This document shows positions 42,688-51,832 of a DNA stretch of 64,000 nt, piece after piece. Location of the stretch: assembly GCF_021538615.1 (NCBI RefSeq), contig NZ_JAJHIZ010000003.1, forward strand, positions 3,100,001-3,164,000, in the 5' to 3' direction. This stretch comes from Niabella agricola. Lineage in GTDB: Bacteria > Bacteroidota > Bacteroidia > Chitinophagales > Chitinophagaceae. The notes beneath the pieces were generated by a model that worked only from the letters and a program-made list of their open reading frames with translations, was not told the DNA's origin and ran no database searches. The translations under genes and the position numbers were made by a program. Every line of letters starts with the position of its first letter. The first letter of the stretch is position 1.

Positions 42688-43007
42688 TTACCAATAAAAA
42701 ATTACAGAATTCCGATTGTATCTATAAAGTTAATTCTTATCCTGTAGAAGCAAAGAATAACACCGGCGCATCCTTCCGGTTTCGGATCTGATCATATGCG
42801 GTCTGTTGAAATACGTTGGATCTCCTCCAAGAAACATGCCATGTAAAATGATGTTTTATTGATATTTATAAGGTATGTTTTTTTTTACTATGGATGGTGT
42901 CGGCGGCCGACGGGAGAAAATGCAGCGCTTTTTTTTAACATCGACATGAAACCGGTGAACGGTTCTTTTTGATGAAAAATGATTATTTTACCGGTGAATT
43001 ATAAAGT
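42688..43007. other. Divergent intergenic region
   Basis: The 320 bp between the divergent glucan synthase and AraC-regulator genes hold no gene. The region is A/T-rich, with runs of T near 42880 and 42929, and must contain both promoters; no exact TAnnTTTG element was found by eye. Confidence 0.4.
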
Positions 43008-44162
43008 ATGGAGCGTTTTCTGCAAACCATTATTTTGCTGGGTGCGATGCAGGGGTTTATCGTGAGCTGCCTGTTGTTTTTTTCCAGGCGTCTGCGTATG
43101 CCGAATCGTCTGCTGGCACTGTTGATTTTTTTGTTGACGCTTGCAAGTTTTTGTTTATATGGATCTTATATTGGCTGGTTTGATTCAAAATGGCTCAATT
43201 TTCTATCAAATCTTATTCCGTTGATCGTGGTTATGCCGGTGGGGCCACTGCTCTATTTCTATGTACGGTCATTTCTTGAACCGGAATTTAAAATCGGAAG
43301 AAAAGAGTGGATGCAATTCTTACCGGTTATTGTAGACCTGGGTAGCCCGCTGATGGCCTGGTTATTTGTAGCGGGTGTATGGACCGGGCTGCTTAAAAAC
43401 GATCCGCGCCCCTGGGGTATAGCCATCGATACCTATAATGTATATTCTGATATTCCCAGATGGATATCACTTGCCTTCTATACCGTACTTACCCTGCGGT
43501 ATCTTGCCGCCGGAAAACAAAAAAATCCGGCAGGTTTCAGGTGGTTACAGCAGGTTGCAACCGTTTTTGGCGTGTTCCTGTGTATCTGGTTTGTGTATTT
43601 AGTGCCCTATGTGATTCCCCGGTACACCGGCTGGATGTTGGACAACCTGGACTGGTACCCCCTCTATATACCCATTACCCTGCTGATCTACTGGCTGGGC
43701 ATCAAGGGATATTTGGTTTCCTGGCAGCAACAGGTTACAGAAAAAAAACAGGATGCTGCATTGTTGCCGGAGCCGGTGGTAGATGCCGCCATCGGCCTTT
43801 TAAAAAATACCATGGAACAGGACCGGTTGTTCCTGAATACGGAACTTACTCTGCAAATGGTAGCACGGCATACGGGCCTGGCTGCTAAAACCATTTCGGC
43901 AGTGCTAAACCAGCACCTTCAAATTAATTTTAACGAGTTTGTAAACAGATACAGGGTGGCCTTATTTAAGGAAAAATTGCTGGCGGATGATGCGGCGCAA
44001 TTGACCTTTGCAGGAATGGCGTATGACTGTGGATTTAATTCCCCTGCAACTTTTCAACGGGTATTTAAACAAACAACCGGTATGTCGCCCTCGGAATTCC
44101 GGAAAAATAATACGGGATCACATGCCGCATATAACTCAAATCGCGATTTGAGCAGCATTTGA
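43008..44162 (+). CDS. AraC-family regulator with N-terminal membrane domain
   Basis: A 384-residue protein. The first about 235 residues contain seven or so hydrophobic spans, beginning with TIILLGAMQGFIVSCLLFF and including the LIPLIVVMPVGPLLYFYV segment; a charged linker follows, then an AraC/XylS HTH pair (about 275-370) with LTLQMVARHTGLAAKTISAVLN and the second helix pattern FAGMAYDCGFNSPATFQRVFKQTTGMSPSEFR. This 7TM-AraC layout is common in Bacteroidota; the membrane part may sense a ligand and the HTH part controls nearby genes. The serine hydrolase gene begins 50 bp downstream and is a plausible target or partner. Confidence 0.88.
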   Translation: MERFLQTIILLGAMQGFIVSCLLFFSRRLRMPNRLLALLIFLLTLASFCLYGSYIGWFDSKWLNFLSNLIPLIVVMPVGPLLYFYVRSFLEPEFKIGRKEWMQFLPVIVDLGSPLMAWLFVAGVWTGLLKNDPRPWGIAIDTYNVYSDIPRWISLAFYTVLTLRYLAAGKQKNPAGFRWLQQVATVFGVFLCIWFVYLVPYVIPRYTGWMLDNLDWYPLYIPITLLIYWLGIKGYLVSWQQQVTEKKQDAALLPEPVVDAAIGLLKNTMEQDRLFLNTELTLQMVARHTGLAAKTISAVLNQHLQINFNEFVNRYRVALFKEKLLADDAAQLTFAGMAYDCGFNSPATFQRVFKQTTGMSPSEFRKNNTGSHAAYNSNRDLSSI

Positions 44163-44211
44163 ATTGGCGCATATACACATACTGGGGAGTTTTGCGGAAA
44201 ACAACCCAATA

Positions 44212-45378
44212 ATGTTAAAATGCTACTTCATTGTCATGGCAGGGACGACGTTGCTCTTTTCCTGCTGTACCCATCGCACTATATCACAGACTGTTTCCGT
44301 AAAAGCAGCGGATAGTATCTTCCTGAACACCGGGAAACTGGCTGCTTTTGAAGCAAGGCTGGAACAGCTGCGGCAACGCTATCACATCCCCGGCATTTCG
44401 GCCGGAATTGTAAATAAACAACAACTGGTTTGGAAAAAGGGTTTTGGCTATACAGATGTGGGCCGCCGGATACGGCCGGACGAACATACCGTATACCATA
44501 TTGCTTCTGTTACCAAAACTTTCGGATCGATTATTTTTATGCAGCAGGTGGCCGCAGGAAGGCTGCTGCTCAGTGACCCCATTGGTAAATATGGAATCAA
44601 TCTGGGTGCCCGGTGGGGCAGTGATCCACGCATCCGTTTACAGCACCTCATGACGCACACGGCAATGGGGAACACGTTTAACGGGTTTAAGCCCGGTTAT
44701 GTGTTCCGGTATAATGGTGGTTGGTATGGAGAAATCGGGAAGGCCATTGCCCGGGCTTCCGGGCATTCGTTTGGCGAATTGCTGATGCAGGAGATCGTGC
44801 TGCCTTTGCATATGAAAGAAACGGCACCCAGCACAGACGACAGCACCGCTTTCGCATTAACAGGGTATAACAAGGCCGCCTTTCTTGAAAAAGTAGCCCG
44901 GCCTTACGACTGGAAATATGGGAAACTGGAGCCGGTACGCTTTCAATATGGATTTAATCCCGCTGCCGGTATTATGAGCAGCGTTTCTGACCTGGCCTTA
45001 TACACGGTTGCCATTGATGAAAAACGGTTCCTCTCAGACAACAGCTGGCAACAGATTACTACCCCCTATGTAACACCCAGGGGGAAAACCATCCAGTATG
45101 GACTGGGTTGGTTTGTAAAAAAATACAAGGGCATGAAGCTGTTATGGCATACAGGCTGGTGGTTGGGTTATTCTGCACTTTTTGTAAAGATTCCGCAGAA
45201 GGGCCTGACCTTTATCATACTGGCTAATTCGCAGGATTTAAGCCGGCCATTTTATCACCTTGTAAAGCCCATTCCGGGGCTTGGTTTCGGATTCTTTAAC
45301 CCTTTTCGCCGTAACCTGAATAAAACATTGAGCGCTTCCGGATTTGCAGTAGCATTCCTGGATCTGTGTGCAGACTAA
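44212..45378 (+). CDS. Serine hydrolase lipoprotein (class C beta-lactamase/DD-peptidase fold)
   Basis: A 388-residue protein from the ATG at 44212 (the frame is open to 44164 but a leader starting MLKCYFIVMAG fits better). The N-terminus ends in TLLFSCC, a lipobox, so it is probably a membrane lipoprotein. The catalytic SxxK is SVTK in HIASVTKTFGS, the tyrosine motif YxN is represented by YNGGWY near residue 165, and HTGWWLG near 320 takes the place of the K(S/T)G box. These proteins include esterases, D-amino-acid peptidases and true beta-lactamases; resistance is not implied. It lies 50 bp after the AraC-type regulator, likely in one operon. Confidence 0.83.
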   Translation: MLKCYFIVMAGTTLLFSCCTHRTISQTVSVKAADSIFLNTGKLAAFEARLEQLRQRYHIPGISAGIVNKQQLVWKKGFGYTDVGRRIRPDEHTVYHIASVTKTFGSIIFMQQVAAGRLLLSDPIGKYGINLGARWGSDPRIRLQHLMTHTAMGNTFNGFKPGYVFRYNGGWYGEIGKAIARASGHSFGELLMQEIVLPLHMKETAPSTDDSTAFALTGYNKAAFLEKVARPYDWKYGKLEPVRFQYGFNPAAGIMSSVSDLALYTVAIDEKRFLSDNSWQQITTPYVTPRGKTIQYGLGWFVKKYKGMKLLWHTGWWLGYSALFVKIPQKGLTFIILANSQDLSRPFYHLVKPIPGLGFGFFNPFRRNLNKTLSASGFAVAFLDLCAD

Positions 45379-45383
45379 CCAGG

Positions 45384-46616
45384 CTACCCGGAAAGCGCCT
45401 GCTCAAGATCTGCCAGAATATCTTCCACTGCTTCAATGCCCACACTCATGCGGATCAATCCGTCGGTGATGCCGGCCTTTAACCGTTCCTCCGGTTTCAT
45501 AATGGCATGCGACATGGATGCCGGATGGGAGATCAGCGTATCTACGGTACCCAGTGAAACGGCCCGGGTACACATCCGCAGCCGGTTGATAAAATGTTTT
45601 CCTGCTTCAATGCCGCCTTTTAATTCAAAACTAAGTACGGCGCCGGGGTGCCGCATCTGCCGGGCACTTAAGGCATAATCCGGGTGTGTTTTCAGCCCGT
45701 TATAGTTTACGTTGGCTACAGCAGGATGTGCATTCAGCCACTCCGCCACGTGTTGGGCGTTGGCGCTGTGCTGCTGCATCCTCAGGGGTAATGTTTTAAT
45801 GCCGTTGATAAGTAAGAATGCATCAAAAGCATTGGCATTAGCTCCCAGCAATTTAAAAGTTTTTGTAGCGGTAGTGCGCATAAATTCAATGTCTTTCCCA
45901 ACCAGTACACCGCCGATAGCGGTGCCATGACCGTTTAGAAATTTTGTAGTGGAGTGATACACAAAATCAACGCCCAAAGCAAAGGGCTGCTGCAGGTATG
46001 GTGTGGCAAAGGTATTGTCAACACTTACTTTTATTCCGTAAGGGGCTGCCAGCTTGCAGATGGCTTCCATATCGGTACAGCCCATCAGCGGGTTTGTGGG
46101 CGATTCGATATGAATCAGCCGGATCTGCGGATATTGGTGCAGCGCCTGTTCCACGGCATTCAGGTCCGAGAGATCAATAAATAATGTCTGGATACCTGAT
46201 CGGTTCAGGAGGTAGGCAAAGAATTCATGTGTGCCGCCATACAGGGCGGTATTGGTAAGCACCATATCGCCGCTTTTTAGTAAGGAAAAGCAAAGGGTAG
46301 ACAGTGCGCCTTGTCCGCTGGCGTGCAGCAATGCTTTTAATTGTAATGCTGTTCCCTGCTCATCTTTCAGGCCAAACGCTTCCAACGCAGCAATCAGCTT
46401 TTCAGCGGCTGTGGTGGTGGGGTTGGCAAAACGGGAGTAAATATATCCGGGCTCTGTAGCGGCAAACCGGTTCATGCCCTGCTCGGCACTGTCAAACACA
46501 AAGGTAGATGTAGCATAGATAGGAATGGCATGACTATGCAGGCTTCCTTCGTCATGAATGCTATGAATAGCTGCGGAACAGATATCTTCGAAACGTTGCG
46601 GTTGATCGCGTGTCAT
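45384..46616 (-). CDS. Methionine gamma-lyase-like PLP enzyme
   Basis: A 410-residue member of the Cys/Met metabolism PLP family. Landmarks are YSRFANPTTTAAE near 60, the ASGQGALSTL phosphate-binding segment near 98, TNTALYGGTHEFF near 120, the cofactor Asp in VDNTFATP near 200, and the Schiff-base Lys in HSTTKFLNGHG near 224. It differs from the cystathionine gamma-synthase-type paralogue at 14357-15496 by a short insertion near 75-95 and the FNGHG loop, features seen more often in methionine gamma-lyases and O-acetylhomoserine sulfhydrylases. The exact reaction is not decided by sequence. Its stop is 6 bp from that of the convergent serine hydrolase gene. Confidence 0.82.
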   Translation of the reverse strand: MTRDQPQRFEDICSAAIHSIHDEGSLHSHAIPIYATSTFVFDSAEQGMNRFAATEPGYIYSRFANPTTTAAEKLIAALEAFGLKDEQGTALQLKALLHASGQGALSTLCFSLLKSGDMVLTNTALYGGTHEFFAYLLNRSGIQTLFIDLSDLNAVEQALHQYPQIRLIHIESPTNPLMGCTDMEAICKLAAPYGIKVSVDNTFATPYLQQPFALGVDFVYHSTTKFLNGHGTAIGGVLVGKDIEFMRTTATKTFKLLGANANAFDAFLLINGIKTLPLRMQQHSANAQHVAEWLNAHPAVANVNYNGLKTHPDYALSARQMRHPGAVLSFELKGGIEAGKHFINRLRMCTRAVSLGTVDTLISHPASMSHAIMKPEERLKAGITDGLIRMSVGIEAVEDILADLEQALSG

Positions 46617-46747
46617 TTTGATGATGCTTGTTTAAATTCAGAGCGCGTTTTGTCAACGATCCTTCTTTTTTAAATCTGCGCAAACGATTGTTCCAAACTT
46701 GCGCACAGTTCTTGCGGAAGTATCCTTGTAAAAAGCGACATTGTTAT

Positions 46748-48148
46748 ATGAAATTACCGGTATTTATGAAGCCCTGGTTAGTGGCCAGCCTTTTAATGTT
46801 TATGATCTTTGGCTGTCAAAAAACAGCACCAGTTAAAACAGAAGAGCGTCCGGCTCCGGGCGTGGAACCAGGCAATGCAAAAAATCCGGATTCGCCGGTG
46901 AAGGTAGCAAAAAATGCAATTGGCTCCGAAGTGCAGGAGTTTAGCGAAAAAACAGATGCTTTTAAGGAATCGGTAGACCGGCTGCGGCAGGGCAACCCCT
47001 GGTCTGATTTTGAGCCCACCGGTTTTTATCTTCCACCCAATACAACGCTTACTTTAAAGGTAGAACAGTTGGAAGGTACCCGGCTTCCCAAACTGTTGAT
47101 CGGAACATATTCATTTGATACACTTCGCTGGGATCCCTTGTCTGTACAACTTACCGCGGGCTTAAATACCATTAGTGCGGAGCCGCTGGGCGGACTGCTT
47201 TGGATCCGTTATACCACTACTGCTGTACCAGGAGCCAAAGTGCGGATCACATTTCAAACGGGCGCCGTACGGGCACCGGTATTTATAAAGGATCAAACCA
47301 CCGACTGGCAGGCGCAGCTGAGTGCTTATACCAGGTCGCCGGCAGCTTTGTTGCTGAATAAAAATGTATACCTCGTTTTTAAGAGAAGCCGGGCACTCAA
47401 TACCGGCAGCGATGCTGCCAATTTTATATTACAAACAATTGATAAAGGCGTTGATAACGGTGAAAACTACATCAGCGGGTTGGATGGTTCTGCACCGGAA
47501 CACCAGTTACCCACTCATAAGATCCTGATGACGGAATCGAATAAGCGCGATCTGTGGGGAGCTGCGAGTTATTACCGTACCTGGTTTGCGCCCGGCCTGA
47601 TGGATGAGGCACTGACCGCTTCAAAGATCATTGCAAGTGGCTGGGGCGCCTGGCATGAATTGGGACATATGCGGCAGCAACAGGCCTGGAAATGGTCAAC
47701 GCTGGGAGAGGTAACAGTTAACATTTATACAATGGCTGCGGAACGGGCCATCAACGGCGGCGGTGCAACCCGACTAAAAGGAACGCCAACAACCAATGCG
47801 ATGAATTTCCTGGCGCTTGCAGATCCTAATAAAGATTTTAATTCGAATGCACAAATGGCCGATGGAAATTTTACCCGTTTATTTATGTTTCATCAGCTAT
47901 GGTTGGCATTTGGCGATCAATTTTATATAAATCTCCATAAACAAACGCGACTGGAAAAACCGAATTTGTCTGCTGATGCAGATAAGATGCGCTATTTTAT
48001 GTTAAAAGCCTGTACCATTTCCGGAAAAAATCTAACGGATTTCTTTCGAAAATGGGGCTTCAGGGCAAATGAATCTGTTTATACAGAAATGGCCAACATG
48101 GGATTGCCGGAGCCGGATATCGATCCAAGTACATTAAAAGATGAATAG
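46748..48148 (+). CDS. M60-family metallopeptidase lipoprotein
   Basis: A 466-residue protein from the ATG at 46748; 40 further upstream codons are in frame but lack signal character. The leader ends in a lipobox (MIFGC). A linker rich in Pro, Lys and Glu precedes a beta-sandwich-like part (about 90-190). The peptidase domain has the zinc motif HELGH in GWGAWHELGHMRQQQAW near 303-307 and the third ligand Glu in LGEVTVNIY. This matches M60/enhancin-like peptidases; related Bacteroides proteins cleave mucin-type O-glycoproteins. It lies 551 bp upstream of the SusC gene on the same strand, suggesting joint action in glycoprotein use. Confidence 0.87.
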   Translation: MKLPVFMKPWLVASLLMFMIFGCQKTAPVKTEERPAPGVEPGNAKNPDSPVKVAKNAIGSEVQEFSEKTDAFKESVDRLRQGNPWSDFEPTGFYLPPNTTLTLKVEQLEGTRLPKLLIGTYSFDTLRWDPLSVQLTAGLNTISAEPLGGLLWIRYTTTAVPGAKVRITFQTGAVRAPVFIKDQTTDWQAQLSAYTRSPAALLLNKNVYLVFKRSRALNTGSDAANFILQTIDKGVDNGENYISGLDGSAPEHQLPTHKILMTESNKRDLWGAASYYRTWFAPGLMDEALTASKIIASGWGAWHELGHMRQQQAWKWSTLGEVTVNIYTMAAERAINGGGATRLKGTPTTNAMNFLALADPNKDFNSNAQMADGNFTRLFMFHQLWLAFGDQFYINLHKQTRLEKPNLSADADKMRYFMLKACTISGKNLTDFFRKWGFRANESVYTEMANMGLPEPDIDPSTLKDE

Positions 48149-48596
48149 CTGAATGAAGAACATCGCAAATCTTCATTAAAAAAAGAAATGCAACTCCGTG
48201 GCGGATCTGTTGATCGAATCGGGGCTCCAACGGCTTGCTGGCGGCGTCTTTAGAAGTGGGTTTTAAACAAAGAATAAATAGGAATGTATTCGGGTTGTTG
48301 CTGCCAATAATATGTTAAAATATGGTCAGCCATTGTTGCAAAAACGTTTCAGTAATAGATATTTAACAATTTATTAACGTTATTAAAGTTTAAACGTTTA
48401 AGGAAAAAAATAGCGTTACTTAAAAATTCTTTATATATTTTTTTTATAAAGAAACTATATGTTTTAAATAAATTGATTCAATCAGGTTTAATTCTATAAA
48501 TAATAATAGTATGCTATGCATAATTGATAAGATCCTTATTTTTTAAAATTGAAGCATTAAAACGGAAATGATTATTGAATTACTGCTATCATTTTC

Positions 48597-48628
48597 TTTG
48601 TAAAAGATTGTACTAAACCAAGTATTTG
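48597..48628 (+). promoter_or_regulatory. Candidate promoter of the SusC/SusD operon in a 551-bp A/T-rich gap
   Basis: TTTG at 48597-48600 and TTTG at 48625-48628 are separated so that the -33 and the eight-base -7 box are 20 bp apart, the preferred spacing in Bacteroidota. The -7 box reads AGTATTTG, one or two mismatches from TAnnTTTG. The start codon is 72 bp downstream. The rest of 48149-48699 is strongly A/T-rich with no gene; an AATGAAGA/TCTTCATT hairpin lies at 48152-48177 without a following T-run. The long leader suggests regulated expression. Confidence 0.35.
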
Positions 48629-48699
48629 CCATATTGGTTTTGCTGTTTTCTGGATACATCGATTTATAAATTTATTGGACGAAATCAAACTATTATTGT

Positions 48700-51600
48700 A
48701 TGAGATTGCTATTGGTAGCTCTACTTGTATTTAGTTACGTGGTCGGGCATGCCCAAACCAAAAGCGTAACAGGAGTTGTAAAGAATGCTGAAGACGGCCT
48801 TGCGCTCGGGGGCGTTACCGTAAGTATCGCCAATAAGCCGGTTCAAAAAATTACGGACAAAAACGGGGAGTTTAAAATCGACGCCGCCGTTGGGGACTCG
48901 CTTATTTTTTCGTTTGTTGGAAAAAAGGAGTACACCGAAGTAGTGGGTGATAAAAGCATTCTTGAAGTGCTACTCTACAATGCCAAGAACGACATGGATG
49001 AGGTAACAGTGGTTGCCTTTGGTAAACAGAAAAAAGCTACGGTTGTGGGAGCCATCACAACGGTGAACGCAAAAGATCTGCGGATACCGGCTTCCAACCT
49101 TACCAGTGCATTTGCCGGCAGGATTCCGGGGATGATTTCTTACTCGCTTTCCGGTGAACCCGGCGCGGATAATGCCCAGTTCTTTGTACGTGGTGTTACT
49201 ACCTTTGGCTATCAGTCGGCACCGCTGATACTTATCGACGGATTCGAATCTACTATGGACAATCTGGCCAGACTGCAGCCGGATGACATCGAGTCTTTTT
49301 CCATTATGAAGGATGCCTTGGCTACCGGAATGTATGGGGCTCGTGGCGCTAATGGCATTGTGATGATAACCACTAAGGCCGGAAGAGAGGGCCCTGTAGG
49401 TTTTAATATGCGGTTTGACGTAAATGTGGCCAGCCCGGTACGCACACCAAAAATGCTGGATGGCCCTACCTATATGAGGCTGTATAACGAGGCCCGCATT
49501 ACCCGGGATCCCAATTTGGGGCCTTATTATTCCGAGCAAAAGATACAATCTACCATCGATAATGAAAACCCCATGATCTACCCGAATATCGATTGGTACA
49601 AAACCATGTTCAAACCTACGGCTACCAACCTGAAGGCTAATGTGAATATTTCCGGTGGCGGACAGGTAGGCACTTATTATGTATCCATGGGGATGGATAA
49701 GGAGGTTGGCTATCTGAGAACAGATCAAACCAACCGGTATAATAACAATATTAACATTGAACGGTATTTTATCCGTTCCAATGTGATTTTTAAATTATCG
49801 CCTACTACAAAATTGGATACGCGCATTCAGGGGCGTTTTGAAGGATATAATGGCCCTTATGTTTCTGCTTCAGATCTGTTCAGGATGGTAATGTTCAGCA
49901 ATCCGGTAGATTTCCCGGCAGTATATGAACCGGATTCTGCGAACCAGTACACTCAGCATGTTTTGTTTGGCGGCAGCTTTGTTGACGGAGCATTAAAGGT
50001 CAATCCATATGCCCAGATGGTTCGGGGCTATCAGGATAAGAATACATCCGATATCACGGCACAGGCCACATTGATGCAGGACCTGGGGGTGATTTTAAAA
50101 GGACTGAGAGCACAGCTAAAAGCTTCAGCTTCTACCTGGAGTGAGAATTCCGGTCTACGCGGATATTCGCCTTATTATTACGACATAGAGTCGTACAACC
50201 AGGTTACTGGAGCGTATAAATTATTTCCGCTAAATCCTACTTCCGGGCAGCCCTACCTGGGCAATATTATCCCGGTAAGAGATGCCTCCGGCCGTTATTA
50301 TTACGAGTTGTTATTTAACTGGGAACGTACATTTGGCCCGCACAGCCTGGCAGCAACAACGGTAGGTACCATGGAGAAAAAACTGCTTACCTCTGGAAGT
50401 ACTTCAATTTTTGAAGCGCTTCCCGAAAAAAATGTGCGGAATTCCGGTCGGGCCAATTATACCTATGACCGGCGTTACCTGATGGAGTTTGGTTATTCGT
50501 ATATGGGATCCGAGAAATTTACCGGAAGCAAACGCTGGGGCTTCTTCCCCTCTGTGGGTGCCGGCTGGTCTGTTTCCAACGAAAAATTCTGGGAGCCGTT
50601 GAAAGACCTTATCAGCACGCTTAAGCTGAGAGGATCCTGGGGATTGGTAGGTAACGATGCCATTGCCGCACGCCGAGACCGTTTCTTTTTCCTTTCTGAT
50701 ATTACATTGTACAATGGGGCTACGGTTGTGGACAACGGCTATCGCTGGGGTACATCGTTCATGAACTCGTATGGCGGATACCGGGTAAATCGCTACGCCA
50801 ACCCCGATATTACATGGGAGCAGTCTGAGAAATGGAATGCAGGACTGGATCTGAATCTTTTCAACGAGGCCTTAAAACTGCAGGCTGATTTTTACCGGGA
50901 CCGAAGAAGTAAAATATATATGCCGCGCCAGAATTTTCCGGCTTCCGCCGGGCTGGAAGCTTCTGTGAGCGCTAACGTGGGGGAGGTACTGTCAAAAGGA
51001 TTTGAAGCTTCTTTAAGTTACGAAAAGAGCATGAACAAGGATTTCTGGTTTTCTGCAAGGGCCAATTTTACATACGCTACAAACAAACTGGTAAAAATTG
51101 ACGAAAAAAACTTTCCGGATGCATACCTAAAACGGCTGGGCAGTAATATTAACCAGGAGTGGGGGTTGATTGCTGAACGACTTTTTGTGGATTCTGCTGA
51201 AATTGCCAACTCACCAAGACAGGATTTTGGGGATTATATGGCCGGGGATATCAAGTATAAAGATGTGAACGGAGACGGGGTCGTAAATGGCAATGACCGT
51301 GTAGCCCTTGGATTTCCTACCGTACCCGAAGTTCAATACGGGTTTGGTGCTTCAATGACCTATAAGATGTTTGACTTTGGGTTTTTCTTCAATGGAAGCG
51401 CCCGTACTTCTTTTTTTATTGATGCGACGGCATCCAGCTCCGACTCGCGGGCAGGGATTGCTCCTTTTGCATTCAGGAGAAACGCTCTGGCGATTATTGC
51501 GGACGACTACTGGAGTGAAACCAATCCGAATGTACATGCGTTCTGGCCCCGGTTATCCACCTTTCCGATTAACAACAATATTCAGCAATCCTCCTGGTGG

Positions 51601-51822
51601 GTAAGGGATGGGTCATTCCTGAAGCTGCAGTCTGTTGAACTGGGCTATAGCCTTCGGCAATTTAAAAAATGGGGTATAAAAGACGGCAGCCGCATTTATG
51701 TCAGCGGGCAGAACCTGTTTACATTTTCTTCCTTCAAACTCTGGGACCCGGAAATGCGTGATCGGGGACTTGGGTATCCAAATAATAAACGGATCAATGC
51801 CGGGATTCAATTGTCATTTTAA
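48700..51822 (+). CDS. SusC/RagA-type TonB-linked outer-membrane transporter
   Basis: A 1040-residue protein with signal peptide (ending VGHAQ), a CarboxypepD_reg domain (about 22-95, VTGVVKNAEDGLALGGVTV), a TonB-box-like stretch MDEVTVVAFG near 105, a plug (about 120-240) with FVRGVTTFGYQSAPLILID and KDALATGMYGARGANGIVMITTK, and a C-terminal barrel with NPDITWEQSEKWNAGLDL and a final GIQLSF strand. This is the import channel of a Sus-like nutrient-uptake complex energised by TonB. It is followed after 10 bp by its SusD partner. No ECF sigma or anti-sigma gene is adjacent, so control is probably by another route. Confidence 0.95.
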   Translation: MRLLLVALLVFSYVVGHAQTKSVTGVVKNAEDGLALGGVTVSIANKPVQKITDKNGEFKIDAAVGDSLIFSFVGKKEYTEVVGDKSILEVLLYNAKNDMDEVTVVAFGKQKKATVVGAITTVNAKDLRIPASNLTSAFAGRIPGMISYSLSGEPGADNAQFFVRGVTTFGYQSAPLILIDGFESTMDNLARLQPDDIESFSIMKDALATGMYGARGANGIVMITTKAGREGPVGFNMRFDVNVASPVRTPKMLDGPTYMRLYNEARITRDPNLGPYYSEQKIQSTIDNENPMIYPNIDWYKTMFKPTATNLKANVNISGGGQVGTYYVSMGMDKEVGYLRTDQTNRYNNNINIERYFIRSNVIFKLSPTTKLDTRIQGRFEGYNGPYVSASDLFRMVMFSNPVDFPAVYEPDSANQYTQHVLFGGSFVDGALKVNPYAQMVRGYQDKNTSDITAQATLMQDLGVILKGLRAQLKASASTWSENSGLRGYSPYYYDIESYNQVTGAYKLFPLNPTSGQPYLGNIIPVRDASGRYYYELLFNWERTFGPHSLAATTVGTMEKKLLTSGSTSIFEALPEKNVRNSGRANYTYDRRYLMEFGYSYMGSEKFTGSKRWGFFPSVGAGWSVSNEKFWEPLKDLISTLKLRGSWGLVGNDAIAARRDRFFFLSDITLYNGATVVDNGYRWGTSFMNSYGGYRVNRYANPDITWEQSEKWNAGLDLNLFNEALKLQADFYRDRRSKIYMPRQNFPASAGLEASVSANVGEVLSKGFEASLSYEKSMNKDFWFSARANFTYATNKLVKIDEKNFPDAYLKRLGSNINQEWGLIAERLFVDSAEIANSPRQDFGDYMAGDIKYKDVNGDGVVNGNDRVALGFPTVPEVQYGFGASMTYKMFDFGFFFNGSARTSFFIDATASSSDSRAGIAPFAFRRNALAIIADDYWSETNPNVHAFWPRLSTFPINNNIQQSSWWVRDGSFLKLQSVELGYSLRQFKKWGIKDGSRIYVSGQNLFTFSSFKLWDPEMRDRGLGYPNNKRINAGIQLSF

Positions 51823-51832
51823 AAAAAGGAAC

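Noticed and set aside
44212..45378. Calling the serine hydrolase a resistance beta-lactamase
   Set aside because: The SxxK motif is present, but the third motif is HTG-like and the gene sits with an AraC-type regulator; esterase or peptidase roles are at least as likely.
48152..48177. Terminator after the M60 peptidase gene
   Set aside because: AATGAAGA/TCTTCATT can pair, but an A-run rather than a T-run follows on the transcript strand.
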